From assembly GCF_028281305.1 (NCBI RefSeq), contig NZ_JANQKD010000053.1, forward strand, positions 1-64,000: a stretch of 64,000 nucleotides of DNA. The letters are read 5' to 3'. This stretch comes from Pelagibius sp. (lineage in GTDB: Bacteria > Pseudomonadota > Alphaproteobacteria > Kiloniellales > Kiloniellaceae). The notes beneath the pieces were generated by a model. That model did no database searches, had not been told where the DNA came from, and saw only the letters and a program-made list of their open reading frames with translations. Made by a program: the position numbers and the translations under genes. Positions 41,881-51,356 of the stretch are shown here, in pieces (the stretch's first letter is position 1; each line of letters starts with the position of its first letter).

Positions 41881-43370
41881 AGAAAACGCTCCCTTGCTGC
41901 GGCGATGGCCCGACGCACGGCCTCAGGGGCCGTGCCGCCTTCACTGTTGCGGCTCGCGACCGCCTTTTCAACGCTTAACACCTCGAAGACCTCGGCATCG
42001 ATGCGCGGCTCGACCTCCTGCATGGCTGCGAGAGGCAGGTCGGCCAGGGCGCAGTCGCGCTCCTCGGCCAGGCGCACGATGCTGCCGGTCACGTGATGGG
42101 CCTGCCGGAACGGCATATCCAGGCGCCGCACCAGCCAGTCCGCCAGGTCGGTCGCGGTGATGAAGCCGTGATCGGTCGCCTGGCGCAGGTCTTCGGGCCG
42201 GGCCCGCATGTCCCGGACCATACCGGTCATTGCCGTGACGCAGAGCTGAAGGGTGTCGGCGGCGTCGAACAGCGGTTCCTTATCTTCCTGCATGTCCTTG
42301 CCGTAGGTCATCGGCAGGCCCTTCATCACGGTCAGCAGGCTGTTGAGCGCCCCGATCACCCGCCCGGCCTTGCCGCGGATCAGCTCGGCCGCATCCGGGT
42401 TGCGTTTCTGCGGCATGATCGATGATCCGGTGGTGAAGGCATCGGAGAGCTCGACGAAGCGGAACCCGGCCGAGCACCAGAGCACCAGTTCCTCGGCGAA
42501 GCGCGAGAGATGCAGCGCCAGGATCGAGCCGGCGGCGATGAACTCCAGCACGTAGTCGCGGTCGGCGACCGCATCCATCGAGTTCGCCATGGGCCGGTCG
42601 AAGCCGAGGCTGCGGGCCGTCGCCGCCCGGTCGATGGGAAAGGACGTGCCGGCCAGGGCGGCCGCCCCCAGGGGCGATTCGTTGAGCCGCTGCCGGCAGT
42701 CGGCAAGGCGGGCCCGGTCGCGCCCCAGCATCTCCACATAGGCCATGAGATGATGACCGAGGGTGACCGGCTGGGCGGCCTGCAGATGGGTATAGCCCGG
42801 CATGATGGTGTCGGCCTCGCGCTCGGCCTGGTCGATCAGCGCGGCCTGCAGGTCGCGCAGGGCCGGGTCCAGGCGGTCGATGGCATCGCGCGTCCAGAGG
42901 CGCACGTCCAGGGCGACCTGATCGTTGCGCGAGCGCGCGGTGTGCAGGCGGCCGGCGGCCTCGCCGATCAGGTCCCTGAGGCGCGCCTCGATGTTCATGT
43001 GGATGTCTTCCAGGCTTGCCTTGAAGACGAAGCGCCCGGCCTCGATCTCTGACAGGATCGTGTCTAGACCCGAGAGGATCGCGGCCCCATCTTCTGCAGA
43101 GATGATGGCCTGGTCGACCAGCATGGCGCAGTGGGCCTTGGAGCCGGCAATGTCCTGGGCATAGAGGCGCTGATCGAAGGAAATGGAGGCATTGATCTGT
43201 TCCATAACCTCCGCAGGACCGGCCGCAAAACGGCCGCCCCACATGGCGTTGGCGCCAATATCGCCCGCGCTTCCGGGTTCCGCGGCGGTTTCCGGCTTTG
43301 CGGCGCTTTCAGCCTCTGTTCCCTCTTGCGCCCCGGCCTTGGCAGCCAGATTTTGTGTCTCAGCAGTCAT
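41877..43370 (-). CDS. argH: argininosuccinate lyase ArgH
   Basis: 497 residues; splits argininosuccinate into arginine and fumarate in the cytoplasm. The fumarase/aspartase signature [20 protein letters not shown] is exact, with [20 protein letters not shown] at the true family start and [15 protein letters not shown] at the active site. The first ~42 residues are an Ala/Glu-rich extension not found in most ArgH proteins, so translation could instead begin closer to MWGGRF. It diverges from tlpA, an arrangement seen in other alphaproteobacteria. Confidence 0.96.
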   Translation of the reverse strand: MTAETQNLAAKAGAQEGTEAESAAKPETAAEPGSAGDIGANAMWGGRFAAGPAEVMEQINASISFDQRLYAQDIAGSKAHCAMLVDQAIISAEDGAAILSGLDTILSEIEAGRFVFKASLEDIHMNIEARLRDLIGEAAGRLHTARSRNDQVALDVRLWTRDAIDRLDPALRDLQAALIDQAEREADTIMPGYTHLQAAQPVTLGHHLMAYVEMLGRDRARLADCRQRLNESPLGAAALAGTSFPIDRAATARSLGFDRPMANSMDAVADRDYVLEFIAAGSILALHLSRFAEELVLWCSAGFRFVELSDAFTTGSSIMPQKRNPDAAELIRGKAGRVIGALNSLLTVMKGLPMTYGKDMQEDKEPLFDAADTLQLCVTAMTGMVRDMRARPEDLRQATDHGFITATDLADWLVRRLDMPFRQAHHVTGSIVRLAEERDCALADLPLAAMQEVEPRIDAEVFEVLSVEKAVASRNSEGGTAPEAVRRAIAAARERFL

Positions 43371-43431
43371 CCGCCTTTAGGGGGCCTCTCGCAGAATGAT
43401 CATAAACAACGGGGTTAGGACAATCGCCGCC

Positions 43432-44076
43432 ATGCTCCACGATCTGAGATCTCTCACGCCGCGGGCGGGGCGTTTCATGCGAAGAGCCCTCGCGGCCGTC
43501 GTGCTCGCCGTCCTTGCCGTGGCCTTTGTGATCTATCCAGACCTGGTAAGGGCATCCGGCGAAGCGCCGTCGGCCCTGAAGGGCCCCTTCGTTGAGAACC
43601 TTACCTTCTGGGACCCGCCGTTGCCAGCGCCGAGCACGGCCTTCGAGACCCTGGACGGCAGCCCCCTGGCGCTGCAGGAGTTCAAGGGGGAAGTGGTTCT
43701 GGTGAACTTCTGGGCCACCTGGTGTGCGCCCTGTATCCGCGAGATGCCGGGCCTGGAGCGCCTGCACCAGGCCTTCAAGGATCAGGGGTTTCTGGTGATG
43801 GCGGTCTCCGAAGACCGCGGCGGCGCGGCGCAGGTCGTGCCCTTTCTGGACCGCCTGGGTTTGAACGATCTGCCGGTTTTTCTGGACCAGTCCGGCGAGC
43901 GCCGGGGGGCGCTGGCCCGGGCCTTCAGCCTCAACGGCCTGCCGGCCACCTTCCTGATCGACCGCAACGGCACCGTCGTTGCCGGGATGACCGGCCCGGC
44001 GGAGTGGGACTCTCCGGAGGCCATGGAGGTGATCCGCCACTATCTGGCCCAGCCTGCCGAAGGACCTAAAACCTAA
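43432..44076 (+). CDS. tlpA: TlpA-type thiol:disulfide interchange protein
   Basis: About 214 residues, membrane-anchored (hydrophobic helix about 17-38) with a periplasmic thioredoxin-like domain. The active site WATWCAPCIREMPGLERL lies at about 103-120, with the cis-Pro loop LPATFLIDRNG. It is expected to keep periplasmic cysteines reduced, for example for cytochrome or oxidase assembly. The start is uncertain: ATG 43396 gives 12 more residues but would lie only 25 bp from the argH start; ATG 43432 leaves room for divergent promoters. Confidence 0.92.
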   Translation: MLHDLRSLTPRAGRFMRRALAAVVLAVLAVAFVIYPDLVRASGEAPSALKGPFVENLTFWDPPLPAPSTAFETLDGSPLALQEFKGEVVLVNFWATWCAPCIREMPGLERLHQAFKDQGFLVMAVSEDRGGAAQVVPFLDRLGLNDLPVFLDQSGERRGALARAFSLNGLPATFLIDRNGTVVAGMTGPAEWDSPEAMEVIRHYLAQPAEGPKT

Positions 44077-44190
44077 GGTAGAGACAACCGAGAATTTTCC
44101 CAAATTGCACGGAAAGCTTGTGGTGGGCTTCCACCCTGGCCAAGATAGAGCGTGCCGTCTTTCCAGGCCGCCAGGGTCAGGAGGTGATGT

Positions 44191-44913
44191 ATGCGCAGCA
44201 GTGATCGGTGTCTTGGCCGCCCCGTCCCCACAGCTGCCGGGGTGCCGTGGCAAGTGCGATGGGGGGGGCGTTGGCGCCGGCTGCGCCTGGGCCGGCGTTG
44301 CGGTCTGGCAGCCCTTGTTTTCGGTCTGCTTGCCTCCGCCGCGGCCCTGGCCCAGGAGCGCCTCGTCTTCGATGTGCTGCGCGACGGCGAGACCATCGGC
44401 AGCCATCACTTCGAGTTCGAGCAAGAAGACGAGGCGCTGAAGGTTTCGGTCGAAACGGCGCTGGCGGTGAAGGTGGCCTTCATCACTGTCTCGCGCTACG
44501 AGCACAAGCGCGTCGAACGCTGGCGCAACGGGCTGCTGCTCTCCCTGGCCGGGATGACCAATGACGACGGCGAGGAGACCGAGCTTTCCATCGTCCTGAA
44601 GGACAAGGAGTACACCCGCACCATAAACGGCCGGGACGAGCAGTTGGCTGCGCCCATTGTCGTTGCGAGCCTGTGGTCCAAGAGCGTTCTCTCCGGCGGC
44701 AAGCTGCTGTCGCCGGAAAAGGACGAGGTCTACAGGGTGCGCGCCGATCTGTTGGGCCGCGAGGTGATCACGCTGGAGAGCGGTGACGTCGAGGCGGAGC
44801 GCTACCGCCTCAGCGGTCAGTTGAGCCGCGACCTCTGGTACGGCCCCGACGGCAGATTGGTCCAGATCCGCTACGAGCACGAGGGTTCCGTCGTCGAATT
44901 CGTCCGCCGCTAA
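44191..44913 (+). CDS. DUF6134-like secreted protein
   Basis: 240 residues. The N-terminus is long, Arg-rich, then hydrophobic (CGLAALVFGLLASAAALAQ) with a likely signal cleavage near ALAQ. The rest is beta-rich, with FDVLRDGETIGSHHFEFEQE and ISRYEHKRVERWRNGLLLSL, matching the DUF6134 type (periplasmic, function unknown). A perfect AGGAGG lies 6 nt before the ATG. A 114-bp gap from tlpA allows a separate promoter. Confidence 0.8.
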   Translation: MRSSDRCLGRPVPTAAGVPWQVRWGGRWRRLRLGRRCGLAALVFGLLASAAALAQERLVFDVLRDGETIGSHHFEFEQEDEALKVSVETALAVKVAFITVSRYEHKRVERWRNGLLLSLAGMTNDDGEETELSIVLKDKEYTRTINGRDEQLAAPIVVASLWSKSVLSGGKLLSPEKDEVYRVRADLLGREVITLESGDVEAERYRLSGQLSRDLWYGPDGRLVQIRYEHEGSVVEFVRR

Positions 44914-44931
44914 GGCGTTGGCACCGCAGGG

Positions 44932-46158
44932 TCAGCAGGGCGCTGCCGCACGGGCTGCCAGCAGTCCGGCGGTGGAGGACGCAATGCGGTCCAGGTAGCG
45001 GTCATGGCCTTCGATGACCGGTAGGTCCGGATCCGCCTTTCCTCGCGTACCTTGCAGCGCCAGCTGATGGCAGAACCAGTTCAGCACGGCGCCGCGCGGC
45101 AGAGCCTCCGCCGGCGGGAAGTCGCGCTCGGGCGCGGGGGTGACGGCAATGTCGCCGGCCAGAAGCTTCCTCGGAAATGCCGGATCGAGAATGAAGGGGC
45201 GGCCCATGCCGATCAGGTCCGTTGCATCTTCTGCGAGGGCCTGGCGCATCACCGCGGCTGAGCGGAAACCGCCGGTGACCATGACCGGAATGCCGAGCGC
45301 CCTTTTGATATCGCGGGCATAGTCCAGGAAGTAGGCTTCGCGCGCCGCTGTGCTTTGTTTTTGCGTGGCATGCTGGTAGGCGACCGGAGTTTCGAAGGTG
45401 CCGCCGGAGATCTCCAGCAAGTCTACGCCCTCGCGCTCCAGCATCCGCGCGGTTTCGATGCTCTCCTCGTGGGTGAAGCCGCCCTTCTGAAAGTCCGACG
45501 AATTGAGCTTCGCGGCCACGACGAAGTCCGCTCCGCCCGCCGCGCGCACCGCCCGGATCACCTCCCGCAGCAGGCGGCTGCGGTTCACCAGGGAACCGCC
45601 CCAGCGGTCCTTCCGGGTGTTGATGCGCGGCGACAGTGCGGAGCTCAGCAGGTAGCCATGGGCGCCATGAACCTCCACCCCGTCGAAGCCGGCTTCTCGT
45701 GCGAGGCGGGCCGTGGCCGCGAAGCGCGCGATGATCGCCTGCAACGCGTCCTCGCTGGCGATCTTCGGTGTGCCGTAACCGGGCAGGTCCAGCGCCCTGT
45801 CGGAGATGGACAGCGGCCGCGCGTTGATCGCTGCGGGGGTCTGCCGTCCGCTGTGGGCGATCTGGACCAGGGCCAGGGCGCCGCCGCTCTTGGCCGCCAC
45901 CGCCAGGCGACGGGTCTTTTCCAGGTTGCTTCTTTCGTCCAGGACGACGTTCGCGGCGTGCTCCAGATGATTGCGCTCGACCGGTGTGTTGCCGGTGATC
46001 AGCAGTGCGGCTCCGCTTTGGCCCCAGCGCCTGTAGAGGGCGATCATGCCCTCCGTCGGGTCGTTCCGGGCATCGGCCAGCGCCTCCGACATGGCGGACT
46101 TCACGATGCGATTGTTCAGGCGCGCACCGCTGGGCAGCGTCAAAGGACGGTCGATCAT
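44932..46158 (-). CDS. NADH:flavin oxidoreductase, Old Yellow Enzyme family
   Basis: A 408-residue FMN TIM-barrel enzyme. RIVKSAMSEALAD, LVQIAHSGRQTP (FMN contacts), GFDGVEVHGAHGYLLSSALS, RKDRWGGSLVNRSRLLREVI and VMVTGGFRS are all typical. It probably reduces activated alkenes or quinone-like electrophiles with NAD(P)H. Its ATG overlaps the upstream ArsR gene by 4 bp, so it is repressed and induced together with the regulator. Confidence 0.92.
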   Translation of the reverse strand: MIDRPLTLPSGARLNNRIVKSAMSEALADARNDPTEGMIALYRRWGQSGAALLITGNTPVERNHLEHAANVVLDERSNLEKTRRLAVAAKSGGALALVQIAHSGRQTPAAINARPLSISDRALDLPGYGTPKIASEDALQAIIARFAATARLAREAGFDGVEVHGAHGYLLSSALSPRINTRKDRWGGSLVNRSRLLREVIRAVRAAGGADFVVAAKLNSSDFQKGGFTHEESIETARMLEREGVDLLEISGGTFETPVAYQHATQKQSTAAREAYFLDYARDIKRALGIPVMVTGGFRSAAVMRQALAEDATDLIGMGRPFILDPAFPRKLLAGDIAVTPAPERDFPPAEALPRGAVLNWFCHQLALQGTRGKADPDLPVIEGHDRYLDRIASSTAGLLAARAAAPC

Positions 46159-46469
46159 GGCTGCGCCTTGGTGAGGGCGTCCCGGAAGGCTTCGGCGAAA
46201 TCTGCGATGGCCGCCTCGTCGCGGCGGTAGAAGGTCCACTGACCGTGACGTTCGGAGACCACGAGGCCGGCCTGCTTCAGCAGCGCCATGTAGCTGGAAA
46301 CCGTGGACTGGGAGAGGCCCGCCTTTTCCTGGATGTAGCCGACGCAGACTCCGTCCACCCCGGCATGTTCGGGCAGGGCGGGGGGAAAGTTGCTGCGGTC
46401 CTTCAGCCAGTCGAGGATCTGGCGGCGCACCGGATTATTGAGGGCCGTGAGGCCGGCTTGTAAATCCAT
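46155..46469 (-). CDS. ArsR-family HTH regulator of the Old Yellow Enzyme gene
   Basis: A 104-residue winged-helix regulator: ALNNPVRRQILDWLKDRSNF, AGLSQSTVSSYMALLKQAGL (recognition helix) and SERHGQWTFYRRDE (wing). A single Cys (GVCVGYI) could sense electrophiles by alkylation. The ATG at 46469 is chosen because it fits the conserved length and the operator begins there. The 24-bp palindrome at 46468-46491 overlaps the start, indicating tight self-repression. Confidence 0.92.
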   Translation of the reverse strand: MDLQAGLTALNNPVRRQILDWLKDRSNFPPALPEHAGVDGVCVGYIQEKAGLSQSTVSSYMALLKQAGLVVSERHGQWTFYRRDEAAIADFAEAFRDALTKAQP

Positions 46470-46491
46470 ATATCGAGATATAGCGATATAT
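46468..46491. promoter_or_regulatory. ArsR operator overlapping the start codon
   Basis: ATATATCG-AGATATAG-CGATATAT: perfect 8-bp arms in otherwise GC-rich DNA. The left arm includes bases of the regulator's own ATG. A bound dimer would block both transcription and the start region. Confidence 0.75.
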
Positions 46492-46609
46492 CGGCACAAA
46501 TCAAGAGCAACAAGCTTCTCCGGGCTGAATGCCCGCGAAATCCTAAGGTTGCAGTGGGGTCGCACCCCGGTCGTTGCGGTCTGCCGTACTGGCTGGCCGC
46601 CGCGCCCGG

Positions 46610-47518
46610 TCAGCGGGTCGGGACGGGTTCGTCGCCGGAGTAGTCGTAGAAGCCGCGCCCGGCCTTCTTGCCCAGCCAGCCCGCCTCGACGTACTTCACC
46701 AGCAGCGGGCAGGGCCGGTACTTGGTGTCGGCCAGGCCGTCATAGAGCACGTGCATGATCGCCAGGCAGGTGTCGAGGCCGATGAAATCGGCCAGCTCCA
46801 GCGGTCCCATCGGGTGGTTGGCGCCCAGGCGCATGGCGGTGTCGATGGACTTCACCGAGCCGACGCCCTCGTAGAGCGTGTAGACCGCCTCGTTGATCAT
46901 CGGCAGCAGGATGCGGTTGACGATGAAAGCGGGGAAGTCTTCCGCGGAGGCGGTGGTCTTGCCCAGCCTCTCGGCCATCATGCGCACGGTCTCGAAGGTC
47001 GCCTCGTCGGTGGCGATGCCGCGGATCAGTTCCACCAGTTGCATCAGCGGCACCGGGTTCATGAAGTGCATGCCCATGAAACGCGACGGCCGGTCCGTCA
47101 CCGAAGCCAGGCGGGTGATGGAGATCGACGAGGTGTTGGTGCAGATGATGGCCTGCGGCTTGATCAGCGGGCAGAGCGCCTTGAAGATCTCGCGCTTGGT
47201 CTCTTCGACCTCGCTGGCGGCTTCGATGACGAGGTCGCTGTCGCCGAAGACTTCCAGGCTGCCGCCGGGGACGATCCGCGCCAGGGCGGCGTCCTTGTCG
47301 GCGTCGCTGATCTTGCCGCGCTTGACCTGGCGGTCCATGTTGCGCGCGATGATGTCGAGCGCTGCCTTGGCCTGATCTTCCGAGATATCCGAGAGCTTCA
47401 CGTCATAGCCCGCCAGGGCGCAGACATGGGCGATGCCCGTGCCCATCTGGCCGGCGCCGATCACGCCCACCGACTTCACGTCCGTCGGGCCTTCGGCGGC
47501 CGCGTCTTGATCTGCCAT
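46610..47518 (-). CDS. 3-hydroxybutyryl-CoA dehydrogenase
   Basis: A 302-residue NAD-dependent 3-hydroxyacyl-CoA dehydrogenase: Rossmann GVIGAGQMGTGIAHVCALAG (about 18-37), NTSSISITRLASVTDRPSRF, catalytic His in GMHFMNPVPLMQLVE and FIVNRILLPMINEAV. It oxidises (S)-3-hydroxybutyryl-CoA in fatty-acid or butyrate degradation, opposite in stereochemistry to the PHA pathway. It lies 113 bp after etfA in a conserved electron-transfer cluster. ATG 47518 is preferred over 47527. Confidence 0.94.
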   Translation of the reverse strand: MADQDAAAEGPTDVKSVGVIGAGQMGTGIAHVCALAGYDVKLSDISEDQAKAALDIIARNMDRQVKRGKISDADKDAALARIVPGGSLEVFGDSDLVIEAASEVEETKREIFKALCPLIKPQAIICTNTSSISITRLASVTDRPSRFMGMHFMNPVPLMQLVELIRGIATDEATFETVRMMAERLGKTTASAEDFPAFIVNRILLPMINEAVYTLYEGVGSVKSIDTAMRLGANHPMGPLELADFIGLDTCLAIMHVLYDGLADTKYRPCPLLVKYVEAGWLGKKAGRGFYDYSGDEPVPTR

Positions 47519-47631
47519 CAGTTCCAACTTACCCCGTCCTCATGCCTGATCCGGTCCTTGGTGTTCGCGGTCCCGCTGGGTCCTGCACCGGACCTTCGCC
47601 GGCTTCCTGCCGGCTTCGCTGTCGGGCTGTC

Positions 47632-48564
47632 TCAGCCCAGTTCCTTCTCCAGTTCGGGTACCGCCTGGAAGAGGTCCGCCACCAGGCCGTAGTCGGCGAC
47701 CTGGAAGATCGGCGCTTCCTCGTCCTTGTTGATGGCGACGATGACCTTGGAGTCCTTCATGCCCGCCAGATGCTGGATGGCTCCGGAGATGCCGATGGCC
47801 ACATAGAGGTCCGGCGCCACCACCTTGCCGGTCTGGCCGACCTGATAGTCGTTGGGCACGAAACCGGCATCGACGGCGGCACGCGAAGCGCCGACGGCGG
47901 CGCCGAGCTTGTCGGCGACCCGCTCCAGCATGGCGAAGTTCTCGCCCGACTGCATGCCGCGCCCGCCGGAGATCACGATCCCGGCGGTGGTCAGCTCCGG
48001 CCGCTCCGACTTGGTGAGCTCCTGGCCCTTGAAACTGGAAAGGCCGGCATCGCCGGTGCCGTCGACCGCCTCCACCGCGGCGGAGCCGCCTTCGGCCGCG
48101 GCGGCATCGAAGGTGGTGGCGCGGATGGTCAGCACCTTGACGGCGTCGCCCGACTTCACCGTGGCCAGCGCGTTGCCGGCGTAGATCGGACGCACGAAGG
48201 TGTCTTCGGATTCGATCGCCGAGATGTCGGAGACCTGCTGCACGTCCAGCAGTGCCGCAGCACGCGGCATCACGTTCTTTCCGAAGGTGGTGGCGGCGGC
48301 GATGACATGGCTGTAGCCGTCGGCGAGCTTGGCCACCAGCGGGGCCAGGTTTTCCGCCAGGCCGTGGCCGAAAGCGGCGTCGTCGGCTTTCAAGACCTTG
48401 TCGACTCCGGACACCTTGGCGGCGGCTTCGGCGGCGGCATCGCAGCCGGTGCCGGCGACCAGCACGTGGGTTTCGCCGGGCAACTGGCCGGCGGCGGTGA
48501 CGGCGTTGAGCGTTGCGGGCTTCAGCTCCGCATTGTCGTGCTCGGCGACGATCAGCGTCGACAT
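47632..48564 (-). CDS. etfA: electron transfer flavoprotein alpha subunit
   Basis: 310 residues. An N-terminal domain ([15 protein letters not shown]) and the C-terminal FAD-binding domain with [34 protein letters not shown] and [20 protein letters not shown]. With EtfB it carries electrons from acyl-CoA dehydrogenases to the ETF:ubiquinone oxidoreductase. Its ATG shares one base with the etfB stop. Confidence 0.96.
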   Translation of the reverse strand: MSTLIVAEHDNAELKPATLNAVTAAGQLPGETHVLVAGTGCDAAAEAAAKVSGVDKVLKADDAAFGHGLAENLAPLVAKLADGYSHVIAAATTFGKNVMPRAAALLDVQQVSDISAIESEDTFVRPIYAGNALATVKSGDAVKVLTIRATTFDAAAAEGGSAAVEAVDGTGDAGLSSFKGQELTKSERPELTTAGIVISGGRGMQSGENFAMLERVADKLGAAVGASRAAVDAGFVPNDYQVGQTGKVVAPDLYVAIGISGAIQHLAGMKDSKVIVAINKDEEAPIFQVADYGLVADLFQAVPELEKELG

Positions 48565-49313
48565 CAGATCACCTTCGCTTCGTTGCGCAGTTTTTCCACC
48601 AGCTCGGCGACCGAGCCGACCTTGACGCCGGCCTGGCGGGCCGGCGGCTCGTTCACGGCCACCACGGTCAGGCGCGGGCTGACGTCGACGCCCAGGTCCG
48701 CCGGGGTCATGGTGTCGATCGGCTTCTTCTTCGCCTTCATGATGTTGGGCAGCGAGGCATAGCGCGGCTCGTTCAGGCGCAGGTCGGTGGTCACCACCGC
48801 CGGCAGCTTGATGTCCAGCATCTCCAGGCCGCCGTCGACCTCGCGGGTGATGGCGAAGCTGCCGTCGGCCTTTTCGATCTTGGAGATGAAGGTGCCCTGC
48901 GGCCAGCCCAGCAGTGCGGCCAGCATCTGGCCGGTCTGGTTGTTGTCGTTGTCGACCGCCTGCTTGCCGAGGATCACCAGTTCCGGGCTCTCCTTCTCGA
49001 CCACCGCCTTCAGAAGCTTGGCGACGGCCAGCGGCTCAGGGTCCGCATCGCACTGGATCAGGATGCCGCGGTCGGCGCCCATGGCCAGGCCCGTGCGCAG
49101 AGTTTCCTGCGCCTGCGCCAGGCCGGCGGAGACCACGATGACCTCGCTGGCCGCACCCGCTTCCTTCAGGCGCACGGCCTCTTCCACGGCGATTTCGCAA
49201 AACGGATTCATCGCCATCTTGACGTTGGCGGTTTCCACCCCGCTGTGGTCCGGCTTCACGCGGACCTTCACGTTGGCGTCGATGACGCGCTTGATCGGTA
49301 CGAGTACTTTCAT
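48564..49313 (-). CDS. etfB: electron transfer flavoprotein beta subunit
   Basis: 249 residues: [20 protein letters not shown] start, [18 protein letters not shown], the signature region [20 protein letters not shown] and [18 protein letters not shown]. It binds AMP and completes the ETF heterodimer. The ATG at 49313 matches the family start exactly. The upstream frame is open but not conserved. A 259-bp spacer before the adenosyltransferase probably holds the promoter. Confidence 0.96.
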   Translation of the reverse strand: MKVLVPIKRVIDANVKVRVKPDHSGVETANVKMAMNPFCEIAVEEAVRLKEAGAASEVIVVSAGLAQAQETLRTGLAMGADRGILIQCDADPEPLAVAKLLKAVVEKESPELVILGKQAVDNDNNQTGQMLAALLGWPQGTFISKIEKADGSFAITREVDGGLEMLDIKLPAVVTTDLRLNEPRYASLPNIMKAKKKPIDTMTPADLGVDVSPRLTVVAVNEPPARQAGVKVGSVAELVEKLRNEAKVI

Positions 49314-49572
49314 CGCAAGTCTGCGACCTACCTCTCGGCTAGGAAATGTCAACGAGTCCGGCAGCGGGGTTGCCCAAAAAAGCCCCCAAGCAAGCGCCTG
49401 GGCAAGGCCCGGAAACCGGACGGACGAACGCATACATTACTATCTCGCGGTCGCACAATAGGAGTCCGGCCGGGGAGTGTCAACGCCGCGTCAGCCCAGG
49501 ATTTCCGCCGATAAACCGCGGATGAGGCGCCGGTGAAGCGCCGGTGAAGCGCCAATGTACCGCCGAGTCTGT

Positions 49573-50148
49573 CTAGCGGTTCGCGCCGGGCACCCAGAGC
49601 ACGTCGCCGGCGCCCTTGTCGTTCACGTAGCGGCTCATGACGAAGAGCAGATCGGAGAGGCGGTTGATGTAGCGGATCGCCTCCGGGTTGATCGCTTCGG
49701 CCTCCGCCAGCGTGGTGATTTCGCGCTCCGCGCGCCGCGCCACTGTGCGGGCCTGATGCAGGAAGGCCGCCGCCGGCGAGCCGCCCGGCAGGACGAAGGA
49801 GTTGAGCGGCTCTAGGTCGGCGTTCAGTCGGTCGATCTCCCCTTCCAGCCGGTCCACCTGGGGCGCGGTGATGCGCAGCGGCGGGTACTCCGGGTTCTCC
49901 ACCTCCGGCGTCGCCAGGTCGGCGCCGAGGTCGAAGAGGTCGTTCTGCACACGGCCCAGAATGGCGTCGACCTCCGGGTCCGGCAGGCCTTGCGTGTGCA
50001 GGCGGGCGAGGCCGACGGCGGCATTCGCCTCGTCGACCGTGCCATAGGCGGCAACGCGCGGGTGGTGCTTGGCGACCCGCTGGCCGGAGCCAAGCGCCGT
50101 CTTTCCCTTGTCGCCGCCCTTGGTGTAGATGCGGGTGAGCTTCACCAT
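49573..50148 (-). CDS. pduO: cob(I)alamin adenosyltransferase, PduO type
   Basis: 191 residues; transfers adenosine from ATP to cob(I)alamin, giving coenzyme B12. TRIYTKGGDKGKTALGSGQR is the ATP motif at the N-terminus. AAYGTVDEANAAVGLAR, RAEREITTLAEAEAINPEAI and YINRLSDLLFVMSRYVN follow, all diagnostic. It would supply the cofactor for NrdJ at 30366. It sits downstream of the twin-transmembrane gene and upstream of etfBA on one strand. Confidence 0.95.
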   Translation of the reverse strand: MVKLTRIYTKGGDKGKTALGSGQRVAKHHPRVAAYGTVDEANAAVGLARLHTQGLPDPEVDAILGRVQNDLFDLGADLATPEVENPEYPPLRITAPQVDRLEGEIDRLNADLEPLNSFVLPGGSPAAAFLHQARTVARRAEREITTLAEAEAINPEAIRYINRLSDLLFVMSRYVNDKGAGDVLWVPGANR

Positions 50149-50219
50149 CTGCCGAACTCTCTGGGGTGTTTAGGGTCCAAGGCGTCGGCCCGAAACAAAC
50201 CGGGCCAGCCCTCCGGACT

Positions 50220-50420
50220 TCAGTCCTGGGCGCCGGCCAGCACGGCCAGCGCGAAGAGGGCCAGGGCGACGCCCTGGGCGATGACCCGGGCGCGCATCAG
50301 CTTGTTGCCGTACTTGGCGTTGAAGTCGCCGCCGCGGGCCATGCCGATGATGCCGGTGGCCAGAACCCCCAGGGTGATCAGCATGGCGATGAGAATGAGA
50401 ACGAAGAATACGCCTTTCAT
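50220..50420 (-). CDS. twin-transmembrane (HIG1-like) small protein
   Basis: 66 residues: two hydrophobic helices (VFFVLILIAMLITLGVLATG and IAQGVALALFALAVLAGA) linked by a short charged loop, ARGGDFNAKYGNKLMRAR, that resembles the HIG1 hypoxia-induced domain hinge. In alphaproteobacteria this small gene commonly precedes the cobalamin adenosyltransferase and etf genes, as here. Function is unknown, possibly respiratory-complex stability. It lies 71 bp upstream of pduO. Confidence 0.85.
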   Translation of the reverse strand: MKGVFFVLILIAMLITLGVLATGIIGMARGGDFNAKYGNKLMRARVIAQGVALALFALAVLAGAQD

Positions 50421-50490
50421 GCGTCAGACCATAGACCCGCCCCGGGGCGCGGGGCCAGCGAAAATCCGACTGCGGCAGTTTGTCGCGCGC

Positions 50491-50596
50491 CCTTCGAGAC
50501 GCAGCCCTGCGGGCCGCTCCTCAGGATGAGGCTTTCATTTCGGCCCTCATCCTGAGGAGGCCCGCCCAATGAGTCGGAAGCGGGCCGTCTCGAAGG
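50491..50596. repeat. intergenic palindromic repeat, copy 1
   Basis: The ends are a perfect inverted pair (CCTTCGAGAC ... GTCTCGAAGG). An inner perfect 14-bp pair (TCCTCAGGATGAGG at 50518 and its complement at 50545) folds into a second hairpin. It sits in the 230-bp gap between the twin-transmembrane and DUF4440-like genes. A related copy lies at 51185. Confidence 0.9.
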
Positions 50597-50649
50597 ATGA
50601 TGCCCCGTGCCAACTCCGCCCTAGGACCGAAAGCCCTCATCGAATTCCT

Positions 50650-51141
50650 TCAGCGCCAGCTCTTCTCGGTGTTCTGGGCCGCGCGGATGCGCCAGCCCTC
50701 GTCGCCGCGCTGCAGCAGCAGGGTCATGATGCTGCGCGACAGCTTGGTCTTGGTTCCGGCGTTTTGCTGGGCGGCAGGCGCCGCCGCCTGGGCCTGGGCC
50801 TGGCCCTGGGGCGGATCGCCGCCGACGATCTTCTTGCCCACCTTGTTGCCGCCCGCTGTGCGCTCAGGAACCGGGACGTGCAGCCGCCAGTCGACCTGCG
50901 CCAGCGCCAGGTCCGGGGCCAGGCTCTCCAGCGAGCGCAGTTGGCCCTCCAGCAGGGAGCGGGCGTAGGGCCCGGCGTGGGCGGCGCGGTGGCGCTGGGC
51001 GATGGTCTCGCGGTCACGCCACCACAGGCCGTGCACGTTGACGAAATCCGCCTTGTCGCGGAACAGGCCCTCCAGCGCCGTCATGTCGTGGGCATTCCAG
51101 GCGTCCTGAAAGGCCGCCACTACGGCCTCCGGTGTTTCCAT
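50650..51141 (-). CDS. SnoaL/DUF4440-like protein
   Basis: 163 residues of the NTF2-like fold: ETPEAVVAAFQDAWNAHDMT, LEGLFRDKADFVNVHGLWWR and a late Trp-rich strand (GDEGWRIRAAQNT). A Gln/Ala-rich insertion (GQAQAQAAAPAAQQNAG) interrupts the middle. Members are ligand-binding or isomerase-like; no substrate can be named. ATG 51141 has AAAAGGAG upstream. Palindromic repeat copies flank the gene on both sides. Confidence 0.8.
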   Translation of the reverse strand: METPEAVVAAFQDAWNAHDMTALEGLFRDKADFVNVHGLWWRDRETIAQRHRAAHAGPYARSLLEGQLRSLESLAPDLALAQVDWRLHVPVPERTAGGNKVGKKIVGGDPPQGQAQAQAAAPAAQQNAGTKTKLSRSIMTLLLQRGDEGWRIRAAQNTEKSWR

Positions 51142-51184
51142 GTCGGGCGGCTCCTTTTCGATCACTCTGTCCGGCAGCGCTCGC

Positions 51185-51325
51185 CCTTCGAGACGCGGCC
51201 CTGCAGGCCGCTCCTCAGGGCGAGGCCCTTACTCTTCTCCTCATCCTGAGGAGGCCTGTAAAGGCCGTCTCGACCTGCCTTCGCCGAAGCGAAGCCGCTT
51301 CGGCTTCGCGCAGGCAGGAGGATGA
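51185..51325. repeat. intergenic palindromic repeat, copy 2
   Basis: Same element as at 50491: it begins CCTTCGAGAC, contains the TCATCCTGAGGAGG core and ends with GTCTCGA (51267-51273). It is then joined by an extra hairpin region rich in CGAAGC/GCTTCG. It lies between the DUF4440-like and LysE genes. Confidence 0.85.
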
Positions 51326-51356
51326 AGCAGCGGTCTCCTCTCGCTACCGCCGCGCC

